From a bacterium (GTDB taxonomy: Bacteria > UBP6 > UBA1177): 62,706 nucleotides of DNA. Positions 28,094 to 35,967 of the stretch are shown here, piece by piece. The first letter of the stretch is position 1, and every line of letters starts with the position of its first letter. The stretch spans positions 1 through 62,706 of the forward strand of contig JAFYIZ010000001.1 in assembly GCA_017538365.1 (NCBI GenBank), given 5' to 3'. The notes beneath the pieces were generated by a model that was given only the letters and a program-made list of their open reading frames with translations, was not told the DNA's origin and made no database searches. Made by a program: the position numbers and the translations under genes.

Positions 28094-28120
28094 GTTTTTG
28101 TTGGTTTAAAGGAAGGACAA

Positions 28121-29161
28121 ATGTTTCAATTGGATAATGTTTTATCGGTTTTTACAAGCGATATCGCGATAGATTTGGGAACGGCGAACACTCTGATATA
28201 CGTCAAGGGCGAAGGAATCGTCGGCAACGAGCCGAGTGTCGTAGCTGTTCAGGAAAAGGATTCGAGAGGCGCGAAATCAGTTCGCGCGGTCGGCAGGGAA
28301 GCCAAGGAAATGATAGGCAAAGCGCCTGTAAACATCAGTGTTATCAGACCTTTGAAAGACGGCGTAATCGCAGATTTCGAGGTCGCAAGCCAGATGCTCA
28401 GATACTTCATAAAGCATGCATACAAACGCGGAAGTTTCATCAAACCGAGAATTGCGATCGGCGTTCCCTACGGCATTACCGAAGTCGAAAAAAGAACAGT
28501 CCGCGAGGCTGCATTGGGAGCCGGTGCGAGAGAGGTTTTTCTTGTCGAACAGCCGATGGCCGCTGCGGTCGGTGCTAATATGCCCGTCACGGAACCGACC
28601 GGAAACATGATAGTTGATATCGGCGGCGGAACGACCGAGGTCGCCGTTATTTCACTTGCCGGAATCGTTTATTCCAAATCGGTTAAATCGGCCGGTGACA
28701 AAATGGACGAGAGCATCATCGACTACATCAAGAAAAAATACAATCTTGCGATAGGCGAAAGGATGGCGGAGCAGATAAAGTGCACCATCGGAAACGCTTA
28801 TCCCGACGAATCCCGCGAATTTATGGAAGTCAAAGGACTTGACCTTGTTGCCGGAGTTCCGAAAACAATCGAGATTCAGAGCGACGAAGTGAGGGAAGCT
28901 CTTTCGGAAGTCGTCAAATCCATAGTTTCGGCGGTAAAAAGCGTTCTTGAAAACACCCCGCCGGAGCTTGCTGCCGACATTGTTGACAAAGGCATAGTGC
29001 TTGCAGGCGGCGGAGCGCTTCTGAAAAACCTCGACATCCTTATCCGCGAAGATACGAACCTTCCCGTAATCATTGCGGAGGATCCGTTGAAATCCGTTGT
29101 TCTCGGGACCGGTAAAATACTTGAAAATATTTCGCTTTTGAAAACTGTATCATTGTACTGA
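28121..29161 (+). CDS. mreB: Rod-shape-determining protein MreB
   Basis: A bacterial actin homologue that forms membrane-associated filaments guiding lateral wall synthesis. The 346-residue protein has IAIDLGTANTLIYVKGEGIV (phosphate 1), DIGGGTTEVAVISL (phosphate 2) and LAGGGALLKNLD (adenosine loop). An N-terminal amphipathic start (MFQLDNVLSVF) fits membrane binding. mreC begins 2 nt after the stop. A rod-like or elongated cell shape is inferred. Confidence 0.97.
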   Translation: MFQLDNVLSVFTSDIAIDLGTANTLIYVKGEGIVGNEPSVVAVQEKDSRGAKSVRAVGREAKEMIGKAPVNISVIRPLKDGVIADFEVASQMLRYFIKHAYKRGSFIKPRIAIGVPYGITEVEKRTVREAALGAGAREVFLVEQPMAAAVGANMPVTEPTGNMIVDIGGGTTEVAVISLAGIVYSKSVKSAGDKMDESIIDYIKKKYNLAIGERMAEQIKCTIGNAYPDESREFMEVKGLDLVAGVPKTIEIQSDEVREALSEVVKSIVSAVKSVLENTPPELAADIVDKGIVLAGGGALLKNLDILIREDTNLPVIIAEDPLKSVVLGTGKILENISLLKTVSLY

Positions 29162-29163
29162 TA

Positions 29164-29991
29164 TTGAACAGAAAAAAAGTAATCCGTTATATCTTTATTG
29201 CATCTTTCTTTCTTGTTCTGCTGGTTCCGCAGTTTTTTCTTGAGTATAATTCGCGTTTTTATTTTATCGACGATCTCCAGATGCTTCTTCACGCTCAGGT
29301 TGAGAATGTCCGCGAAACTTTTCACATCATTCTGGATCTGAAAAATGTCGGCAGACAGAATAAAATCCTGGAGCAGGAAGTTTCTGAACTGAAAGTCAGA
29401 CTTCTTATGAACGATGCGATAAAAAAGGAGAACGAAGAGCTTTCAAAACTGCTCAGACTCAAGGACAGTTACGGTAAATATACGATTATTCCGGCAAAAA
29501 TACTGAATTATTCGGAACTCAACCCGAACCGCATAACGATAAGTTACGAAGAGCAGTACGCAAAACTCATGGCTGAAAAATCGACGGTCGTTTCGAGCAT
29601 GGGTCTGGTCGGTCTTGTTACATCGTTTCACGGTGCGAGAGCTGAAGTCGAGCTTATCACTTCAAAAGAGTTCACGATCCCGGCTGTTCTTGAAAACAGG
29701 GAGGAATGCACGGCGATACTGCGCGGCAACGGTCAGTCGCTGTCCGTCCTTTTTCTCGATAAACTCTGCAATTCTCCAGAAGCCGACGGTAAAAAGATGC
29801 TGAGTGCGAATCTCAGTGAAAACTATACGATACCTTACATTCCGATAGCGATAATAGGTAATCTGAAAGAAGACGAGAGCAACATTCTTTTCATGAAAGG
29901 TGAGGCGATCCCGCTTTTCAAAAAGGGAAAGCTGAACCACATTTTCATTGTTGTCGGTGCGAACACGGGAGAGAACAAGTCGCTGTTTTAG
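29164..29991 (+). CDS. mreC: Rod-shape-determining protein MreC
   Basis: A bitopic elongasome scaffold of 275 residues. A membrane segment (YIFIASFFLVLLVPQFFL) is followed by a coiled coil (about 50-100, with EQEVSELKVRLLMNDAIKKE) and the periplasmic beta domain. That domain carries the family region INPNR-like LNPNRITISY and GLVGLVTSFHGARAEVELIT. Translation starts at TTG (29164), close behind mreB; no strong ribosome-binding site is seen, which suggests coupling. mreD, pbp2 and rodA, which usually follow, are absent here; a tandem repeat and a lipoprotein gene come next. Confidence 0.93.
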   Translation: MNRKKVIRYIFIASFFLVLLVPQFFLEYNSRFYFIDDLQMLLHAQVENVRETFHIILDLKNVGRQNKILEQEVSELKVRLLMNDAIKKENEELSKLLRLKDSYGKYTIIPAKILNYSELNPNRITISYEEQYAKLMAEKSTVVSSMGLVGLVTSFHGARAEVELITSKEFTIPAVLENREECTAILRGNGQSLSVLFLDKLCNSPEADGKKMLSANLSENYTIPYIPIAIIGNLKEDESNILFMKGEAIPLFKKGKLNHIFIVVGANTGENKSLF

Positions 29992-30008
29992 AGAGTAGAG
30001 AGTAGGGA

Positions 30009-30062
30009 GTTTAGGGTGTTTAAGGTGTTTAGGGTGTTTAAGGTGTTTAGGGTGTTTAGGGG
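30009..30062. repeat. 9-bp tandem repeat, six copies (GTTTAGGGT / GTTTAAGGT alternating)
   Basis: Six contiguous 9-bp units occupy 30009-30062: GTTTAGGGT, GTTTAAGGT, GTTTAGGGT, GTTTAAGGT, GTTTAGGGT, GTTTAGGGG. The first four form two identical 18-bp dimers. A purine-rich GAGAGTAGAGAGTAGGGA precedes them. It fills the gap between mreC and the lipoprotein gene and is a likely site of copy-number change. Confidence 0.9.
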
Positions 30063-30094
30063 CCTTAGGGAATTTAATTTTTAGGGGGAGTGTT

Positions 30095-30880
30095 ATGAAA
30101 AAGATTTCTTTTTTGCTAGTGCTTTTTGTTGCTTTTTTGTTTGTCGGATGCGGTGATGCCGATCCGAAGCCTGCAACCGTCGGTGATGAAGATGAAGTCT
30201 CCGACAATAACGATGTTACAGAAGACGCTGATGTGCAGGATGAAGAAAATGTTGAAGAGCCGGATGAAACTGTTGTCGATGAAGAAGTAGTCGTTGATGA
30301 AGAACCAACCGAACCAACGGAGCCGACTGAACCGACGACTTCGGAATTCGATGTGATCGGAACGTTCAATCTCAGCTTTGCAGGCCCGGTTCATGCAAGT
30401 GTAAGCATAAACGATGTGACTAATCTCGGCGGAGAAGGCACGGCAGAGTTCGTCTACAACGGCCAGCCGATCACTTTCGACAAGATCAACATCAATGCAG
30501 TCGTTATGAATATGGATCTTTTCCCGATGGCTATGATCAACAACGGTATCGTAGTCGTATGGCTCGATAGTTTCAGTGTTAGTGACGCTACGGGAAATAC
30601 TGCTGTTCAGAAGCAGGTTTTCGGCATCAATCTCCCGCAGAATACCGAAATCGGCGCCGGAGAGATGGCTAACGCAAATATGTATGCTTTCTACGGCGAC
30701 ATGCTGGTAAACGTTAAAGCAAGTCAGTTCGATATCAAATGCGTCCGTTCTGTAACCAATATCGGAAACTATGAAGTCACTGTAAACGACGGCAGCAACC
30801 TGACAATGACTGCCAGCGGTGATCTGCTTGATCCTGCGGCAGGAGCGGCTTATCTTCCTTATCCGGCTTGTGAAGAATAA
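30095..30880 (+). CDS. Lipoprotein with Asp/Glu-rich linker, function unknown
   Basis: A 261-residue protein with signal peptide and lipobox (FLFVGC, Cys about residue 19). A strongly acidic linker with TEP repeats (about 24-88) is followed by a beta-rich domain of unknown family (about 90-261) with two Cys (IKCVRS, YPACEE). The design - lipobox, acidic linker, compact C-terminal domain - recurs at 35968 and 47757 and suggests surface-exposed display on a tether. GGGGGAG lies upstream of the ATG. Its stop codon directly abuts the stop codon of convergent ribF. Confidence 0.8.
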   Translation: MKKISFLLVLFVAFLFVGCGDADPKPATVGDEDEVSDNNDVTEDADVQDEENVEEPDETVVDEEVVVDEEPTEPTEPTEPTTSEFDVIGTFNLSFAGPVHASVSINDVTNLGGEGTAEFVYNGQPITFDKININAVVMNMDLFPMAMINNGIVVVWLDSFSVSDATGNTAVQKQVFGINLPQNTEIGAGEMANANMYAFYGDMLVNVKASQFDIKCVRSVTNIGNYEVTVNDGSNLTMTASGDLLDPAAGAAYLPYPACEE

Positions 30881-31837
30881 TCAGTCGATATCTTGAAAAA
30901 TATCAGGTAACTCTTTGATTTTATTCGATTCTATGAATTTGCGGCAGATTTCTTTGTCGTTAGAAATCGTTTCAGCCAGCTTTTCTTTGGACGAAAATCT
31001 GATTTCGTCTCTTATTTTTTTTAGGAAATAAACAGAGATTTTTTTGTCGTAAAGTTCTCCGATCTCTTCCGAATCGACCCATGTTTCGATGATTTTCTGC
31101 TTCGATTCGGCGTCTATAGTCGGGTTTGTTCCGATATTGGTAAGAGATGTGAACTGTTTCCCGTCAAAAACGGTCTGCGTGATGTAAACTCCGTCAGGCG
31201 GCATGATTTTATCGGGAGTTTCAAGGTTCAAAGTCGGAAAATTCAGCGTTCTTCCTATCTGTTTGCCGCGTTTTACCGTGCCGCTGATTAAAAACGGATA
31301 GACCAGAAGCGACGCCGCGTTTTTTATATGACCCGATAGAATGAGTTCGCGTATCGCACTTGAGCTGACTCTCGTTCCGTTCTTGAGGAAAGGCTGGACG
31401 ACATTGATTTTGACTCCTGCCGAACGTCCCCACCAGAAGGCGATTTCTGAATTTCCTTTCTGATTTTTGCCGAAGAAAAAGTTGAATCCGATAGTAATCT
31501 GCTTAAGTTTCAGTTCCTGTTTCAAAGTGTCGAGAAATTTCAGAGCATCCATCGAGCAGTATTCGGCGAACGGAAGTTCTATCACGAAATCAACCCCGAG
31601 AGTTTTGAAAAACGCGTATTTTTCAAAGGGGAGAGTCAGAGATTTCGGCGCAAAATCGGGATATAGGAATTTTCTTGGATGAACATCAAAAGTGAGTATT
31701 GCCGACTTGTAAGAGTTGTTCGAGCGGCACTGTCTGATTATTTCGGCGTGTCCGAGGTGAACTCCGTCGAAGTTTCCTATCGCGAGTGAAATGTCCGTGT
31801 CTTTCGGAACAGATTCAAGTGATTTGAAAATTTTCAT
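30881..31837 (-). CDS. ribF: Bifunctional riboflavin kinase / FAD synthetase
   Basis: Converts riboflavin to FMN and FMN to FAD. The N-terminal adenylyltransferase domain has IGNFDGVHLGH (HxGH nucleotide-binding motif), FDVHPRKF and VSSSAIRELILSG. The C-terminal kinase domain has GRTLNFPTLNLE, PPDGVYIT and TNIGTNPTI. The length of 318 residues is normal. Its ATG overlaps the THUMP methyltransferase stop by 4 nt, indicating translational coupling. Confidence 0.95.
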   Translation of the reverse strand: MKIFKSLESVPKDTDISLAIGNFDGVHLGHAEIIRQCRSNNSYKSAILTFDVHPRKFLYPDFAPKSLTLPFEKYAFFKTLGVDFVIELPFAEYCSMDALKFLDTLKQELKLKQITIGFNFFFGKNQKGNSEIAFWWGRSAGVKINVVQPFLKNGTRVSSSAIRELILSGHIKNAASLLVYPFLISGTVKRGKQIGRTLNFPTLNLETPDKIMPPDGVYITQTVFDGKQFTSLTNIGTNPTIDAESKQKIIETWVDSEEIGELYDKKISVYFLKKIRDEIRFSSKEKLAETISNDKEICRKFIESNKIKELPDIFQDID

Positions 31838-33018
31838 TTGACCCCGCTTTCAATGTCGTCTGAATTTTGTTTTGACAGTTTGTTGCTTCCTTTCACCATT
31901 TTGAATTCATACATTCTGCAATCGAGACTGCCGTTTCTGAAAGGAATTCTTTTTGTCGTTGCAAGCCCTATGAAACGCGGCATTTTGAGGTCACTCGTGA
32001 GGAAACATGCGTTCCAGCCGGTGAAGTTGCGTTTGAGCAGGTCTCCGATTTTCGGGTAAAGTTTGCGCATTTCATCGAGTTCGCCCATTCTTTCGCCGTA
32101 AGGCAGGTTTGCTATCATGACTCCGGATTCAGCCGGAGCGGTAAGATCAAGTATGTTTGCCTTTTTGAGCTTGACCATGTCGGCAAGACCGGCGTTTTCA
32201 AGGTTGTTTTTCGCCGCTTCTATCGCCAAAGCCGAAACGTCGCTTCCGAAAATGGGAAGATCGGCATCGTCAAGTTCGTTTTCGAGAGCTGTCTGCAGAG
32301 TCGAATTCCAAAGATCTGGGTCGAAGTTTTTGAGCTTTTCGAACGCAAATTTTCTCGAACTTCCCGGTGCGATATTAAGTGAAATTCTTGCCGCTTCGAT
32401 GAGAAAAGTTCCGCTCCCGCACATCGGATCAAGCAGCGGAATCCCCGGCTCCCAGCCTGAAAGAAAGAGAAGTCCGCATGCCAGATTTTCCCTGATCGGC
32501 GCGATATTGGTCTTTTCTCTGAAACCGCGCTTGAAAAGGGCGTCTCCGCTAGTATCAATGAATATGATGATTTGATTTTCATCGAGAAAACCCCTGATCC
32601 TCATGTCAGGCGTATGCGGTTCGACATTCGGTCGTAAACCGTCGGTTTTGCGGAACTTGTCGCATATCGCATCCTTTATTTTAAGAGCCGCAAAATTCAG
32701 ACTTTTGAGCGGGCAGTTTGTCGCTACGACGTCGACTCTGAAACTCTGCTTTACCGAAAACCATTCGTTCCATTCCACAGAAAATGCTGTGTCGTAAATA
32801 TCCTGCTCGGTTCTGTAGAGGTTTGCAGCGAGTACAAGATAGATTCTTCCGGCAGTGTGCGAATATAGGTTCGCTTTGTAGCAGATTTCAAGGTCGCCTG
32901 AAAAATGAACGCCGCCGTCAGTTATTCTGACGTTGTGAGCGCCTATCCTTGAAAGTTCAAGCGAAAGCGGCATTTCCAAGCCGCGCGGCACTGAAGCGAA
33001 AAATTTGTATTGCTCCAT
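31834..33018 (-). CDS. THUMP-domain rRNA methyltransferase (RlmL/YpsC-like)
   Basis: A SAM-dependent RNA methyltransferase of 394 residues. The N-terminal ferredoxin-like/THUMP region (about 1-160) ends in IIIFIDTSGDALFKRGFRE, typical of this group. The Rossmann part has LLDPMCGSGTFLIEAA and the N6/N2 catalytic motif IANLPYGERMG (NLPY). It corresponds to the N-terminal half of E. coli RlmL (23S G2445 m2G) without the RlmK half. The exact target is inferred. It is the middle gene of the glycosyltransferase-THUMP-ribF operon. Confidence 0.9.
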   Translation of the reverse strand: MEQYKFFASVPRGLEMPLSLELSRIGAHNVRITDGGVHFSGDLEICYKANLYSHTAGRIYLVLAANLYRTEQDIYDTAFSVEWNEWFSVKQSFRVDVVATNCPLKSLNFAALKIKDAICDKFRKTDGLRPNVEPHTPDMRIRGFLDENQIIIFIDTSGDALFKRGFREKTNIAPIRENLACGLLFLSGWEPGIPLLDPMCGSGTFLIEAARISLNIAPGSSRKFAFEKLKNFDPDLWNSTLQTALENELDDADLPIFGSDVSALAIEAAKNNLENAGLADMVKLKKANILDLTAPAESGVMIANLPYGERMGELDEMRKLYPKIGDLLKRNFTGWNACFLTSDLKMPRFIGLATTKRIPFRNGSLDCRMYEFKMVKGSNKLSKQNSDDIESGVK

Positions 33019-33040
33019 AATTGACTTCCTGTAATTATTG

Positions 33041-34543
33041 TTATTTCTCTTTGTTCAAAGTTTTCGGATCAACTTCATATACAAGAAAGAAAGGCAGCTT
33101 TTTCTTAAAAGTCATCCCTTCAGGCGGATTTTTCCTTAATTTTAACTGTTCTTCTTTCGGAATGTAGAGTCTTGAAACACTTCCGGGAAATCTTCTCAGC
33201 ATAAGGAAAACTCCAGGTTCCTTTATCTGTTTCAATGAACGTATGTGCTTGTAATTATTATTTTTATAGCCTGAATAATACGAGATCCTGCGTCCTATGT
33301 TCTTGTCGGCGAGATAGAAAGTAGCATCCGGATAATCTTTGAGAAGAGTTTCTATCGATTCTTTCTGCTCTTTTCTGCGCTCCTTGAATCTTACACTGTC
33401 GTGAGCCGCAAATGCAACGTTGCTTACGAAAAGCGTGAGAAAAACTACGACTGCGGCGATCTGAAGCGCAAGATGTCTGCTTTTAATCATTTTATTTAAG
33501 AATATTCCGTACATAGCGCATACTGGAAGAAGAAATATTATTGAGTATCTGGTGTTTCTTATCAAAGTGGTGTAAGGGGAAAAACTTGTCGGAGCGAATG
33601 TCATGAAAAGAAAGTAGGAGATGAACCAGATGAAGAAAATCACTTCTTTTCCCGCTTTTTTCATGCAGACAAGAATGATACAGGCGAGGGTTGAAGCGGC
33701 GATGAAGTATCCGTTGAGACCGAACATCATCCAGTTCGCGAAGTTACCGTGCGTGAACATCGTTCTGATGTAGAAAAAGAGGTCTTTCGGATCGACGTCG
33801 AACATTCTGTCCTGATAATCGATTCCTTTTTTGCTTATTACGATGTGGTGGAAAAAGTCGTTGTGTATATTGAGGTAAAATAATCCCTGAACCGCAGGAA
33901 GAACTAGCGAACAGAGTGCCGCACATGCTATCCAGAGAATCGTTTTTTTGTTGAAACCCTTCCTGTACCAGACGTAAAGCGAAGCCAGCGGTGCGATGAA
34001 AAGCCCTGTCGTTCTGGCGAAGAAAATGCCCCCTATCGCGAAACCGCCGAGAACGAACCATCCGATTTTTTCGCTTTTTATGCCGCGCTGGAACGAATAA
34101 ACGGTGAGAAGTGTGAAAAATTCAAGGGAAGGAGCAACCTGAAGAAAGTTCCCGTAAATTAAAATTATCGGAAAAGAGAGGTAAAGCAGGGTTGCGATTG
34201 AAGCGGTCAGCCTGTCGGTCTCTTCTAGAACGATTTTGTACGCGAGCCATACGCTGCAAATGCCGTAAACCATTGTCGGAAGCAGTGAAGTAAAGTCGCT
34301 AACACCGAAAAGTTTGTACAGCAGCGCGACCGGAACGAATACGACCCAGCGGATATCAAAAATGAAATTCGCAGCGAGGTCGCCGTTTGCGAATCTGTGC
34401 GCCAGCAGAGTGTAAGAGAGATCGTCGCCTTCTGAAATTCCCATGAATGTTACAAGTCTCAGAATGAATGAGACGATCATGAAAATGTAAACCGGCTCGA
34501 AAGGTAATTTGTTAAATTTTTCAGTAATTTTGCCTAATTCCAT
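33041..34543 (-). CDS. GT-C family membrane glycosyltransferase (ArnT/PMT-like)
   Basis: A 500-residue polytopic membrane protein with about ten to twelve hydrophobic helices and a soluble C-terminal tail (about 400-500). The first periplasmic loop has the acidic motif ISEGDDLSY expected of GT-C enzymes, which use lipid-phosphate sugar donors. IFFARTTGLFIAPLASLYVWY is typical of the PMT_2 region. Donor and acceptor are unknown. It starts at ATG 34543, behind a near-consensus promoter shared back-to-back with thiI. THUMP methyltransferase and ribF follow in the same operon, with no obvious functional link. Confidence 0.8.
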   Translation of the reverse strand: MELGKITEKFNKLPFEPVYIFMIVSFILRLVTFMGISEGDDLSYTLLAHRFANGDLAANFIFDIRWVVFVPVALLYKLFGVSDFTSLLPTMVYGICSVWLAYKIVLEETDRLTASIATLLYLSFPIILIYGNFLQVAPSLEFFTLLTVYSFQRGIKSEKIGWFVLGGFAIGGIFFARTTGLFIAPLASLYVWYRKGFNKKTILWIACAALCSLVLPAVQGLFYLNIHNDFFHHIVISKKGIDYQDRMFDVDPKDLFFYIRTMFTHGNFANWMMFGLNGYFIAASTLACIILVCMKKAGKEVIFFIWFISYFLFMTFAPTSFSPYTTLIRNTRYSIIFLLPVCAMYGIFLNKMIKSRHLALQIAAVVVFLTLFVSNVAFAAHDSVRFKERRKEQKESIETLLKDYPDATFYLADKNIGRRISYYSGYKNNNYKHIRSLKQIKEPGVFLMLRRFPGSVSRLYIPKEEQLKLRKNPPEGMTFKKKLPFFLVYEVDPKTLNKEK

Positions 34544-34571
34544 GTCAACACCAGATTTTTAAAAGCTCAAA

Positions 34572-34606
34572 CGGCGCATTATAGCGGTGAAAATCTTAAA
34601 AAACAA
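34572..34606 (-). promoter_or_regulatory. Predicted promoter of the glycosyltransferase-THUMP-ribF operon
   Basis: On the minus strand: TTGTTT (34606-34601), a 17-nt spacer and a perfect TATAAT (34583-34578), followed by GCGCCG and TTT. The discriminator is fully G+C. It faces away from the thiI promoter, with the two -35 boxes only 28 bp apart. Confidence 0.75.
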
Positions 34607-34634
34607 GAGATTTTGGGAGATTATGACAGCTCTC

Positions 34635-34676
34635 TTGACAAAAAAATCAAATATTCGTTAAATCTGGCGTTTTTTT
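34635..34676 (+). promoter_or_regulatory. Predicted thiI promoter
   Basis: A perfect TTGACA (34635-34640), a 17-nt spacer and TTAAAT (34658-34663) are followed by CTGGCG and seven T, then G. AAGGTGG at 34687-34692 serves the ATG at 34699. Confidence 0.75.
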
Positions 34677-34698
34677 GTTAATTTCAAGGTGGAAAATT

Positions 34699-35880
34699 AT
34701 GTTTAAAAACATTTTGGTGCGCTACGACGAGATTGCTCTCAAAAAGCGCAACCGCGGCTGGTTCGAAGACTTGCTGCTTAACAACATCAGATCGAGCGTT
34801 TCGGGAGTTGCCTCAGCTCGTAAATTCCGCGGAAGAATGGAAGTCGAGCTCAAAAGCGAAGATTCTCTTGACGACATTATGAACCGTCTTTCGCTGATTC
34901 CCGGGATTTCGAGTTTTTCGCCCGCTTTCAGGCTTCCGCTCGACGCAAGCTGGGAAGAGATCGTCGAAAAATCGGTCGTTCTGGCAAAAATTGCGGCAGA
35001 GCAGGGGAGAAAGGTTCTAAAAGTCATCTGCACCCGCTCCAACAAAGCGTATCCCGGCAATTCGATCGACATTCAGAAAAAGCTGGCCGGCGCGGTTCTT
35101 TCGATAATGGACAAAGTATTTAGCGTTTCGATGAAAGAGTACAACTTTGCTCTTGAAATCGAGATCGACAGCAGCGGAATTTTCCTTTTCAGCGAGCGGA
35201 TCTCGGGTATCGGAGGTCTTCCTGTCGGCAGCGGCGGCGAATATCTCTCTCTTCTTTCAGGCGGGATCGACAGTCCTGTTGCCTCCTTCATGACTATGTG
35301 CCGCGGCGGAAAAGTCCACTACCTGAGTTTCTACTCACCGCCCTATACAGGCGAAGAGAGCATGAAAAAACTTGAAGATCTGGCACGTCACCTCAAAAAA
35401 TATCAGGGCGTTTCGACAAAACTCTACATTGCGCCGCTTATCGACATCCAGCTTCTCATCAGGGCGAGATGCTTTGAAGGCTACCGCACGATTTTATTCA
35501 GAAGGATGATGTTCAAAATCGCAGAAAGAATCGCAATAGAAAACGGTTATCAGGCTTTAGTCACGGGAGAGTCGCTTTCGCAGGTCGCAAGCCAGACGAT
35601 CGAAAACCTCACCTGCATAAACGACGCCGTCAAAACTCTGCCCGTTATCAGACCGCTCATCACTTTCGACAAAACCGACACGATAAAAATTTCGGAAAAA
35701 ATCGGCGCATTCCCGATATCGATCAGAAATTGCCCCGACAGCTGCACTGCATTTCTGCCTAAGTCTCCTATAATAAAGGGAAAACTCGACAGAGTTCTCG
35801 CGGAAGAAAAGAAACTTGAACCCGAAATTTTTGATCTTCTGGAAGAATCTCTGAAAAATCTGAAAATTATTGAAATCTGA
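34699..35880 (+). CDS. thiI: tRNA 4-thiouridine synthetase ThiI (no rhodanese domain)
   Basis: Adenylates U8 of tRNA for sulfur transfer; in some bacteria it also serves thiazole synthesis. Its 393 residues hold an N-terminal ferredoxin-like domain, a THUMP domain (about 60-165) and a PP-loop ATPase with LLSGGIDSPVASF near residue 195. The C-terminal NCPDSCTAFLPKSP region carries the cysteine equivalent to the conserved one in other ThiI proteins. The rhodanese domain of E. coli ThiI is absent, as in Gram-positive ThiI. Sulfur must then come from another persulfide carrier, which is not in the window. Confidence 0.93.
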   Translation: MFKNILVRYDEIALKKRNRGWFEDLLLNNIRSSVSGVASARKFRGRMEVELKSEDSLDDIMNRLSLIPGISSFSPAFRLPLDASWEEIVEKSVVLAKIAAEQGRKVLKVICTRSNKAYPGNSIDIQKKLAGAVLSIMDKVFSVSMKEYNFALEIEIDSSGIFLFSERISGIGGLPVGSGGEYLSLLSGGIDSPVASFMTMCRGGKVHYLSFYSPPYTGEESMKKLEDLARHLKKYQGVSTKLYIAPLIDIQLLIRARCFEGYRTILFRRMMFKIAERIAIENGYQALVTGESLSQVASQTIENLTCINDAVKTLPVIRPLITFDKTDTIKISEKIGAFPISIRNCPDSCTAFLPKSPIIKGKLDRVLAEEKKLEPEIFDLLEESLKNLKIIEI

Positions 35881-35889
35881 GGAAATACC

Positions 35890-35909
35890 TATGATTCCGC
35901 GGTTTTTTT
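35890..35909 (+). promoter_or_regulatory. Predicted -10 region of the DUF1566 lipoprotein gene
   Basis: TATGAT (35890-35895) is followed by TCCGCGG and seven T, nearly identical to the efp start region (TAGGAT-TCCGCGG-C-TTTTT). No convincing -35 box is seen 16-18 nt upstream. The call rests on the match to the efp element. Confidence 0.45.
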
Positions 35910-35932
35910 GGGTCGTTTTTTGTTTTTTTGTA

Positions 35933-35954
35933 GAGACGTTGCATGAAACGTCTC
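35933..35954. repeat. Palindromic repeat GAGACGTT-N6-AACGTCTC
   Basis: A perfect 8-bp inverted repeat with spacer GCATGA. It is preceded by GTA, giving the GTAGAGACGTTGCATG start common to a widespread dispersed intergenic repeat. It lies in the 5' leader directly before the ribosome-binding site AAAGGAGG (35955-35962). A hairpin there could affect translation of the lipoprotein gene. Confidence 0.7.
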
Positions 35955-35967
35955 AAAGGAGGATAAA

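Noticed and set aside
30009-30062. TTTAGGG-like units as telomere-type repeats
   Set aside because: The period is 9 bp with alternating variants, not 7 bp, and the location is intergenic in a bacterial chromosome.
29662-30369. A minus-strand frame with Ser/Thr-rich repeats across the mreC-lipoprotein gap
   Set aside because: It is the antisense of the acidic linker and the 9-bp array; it lacks start signals and domains.
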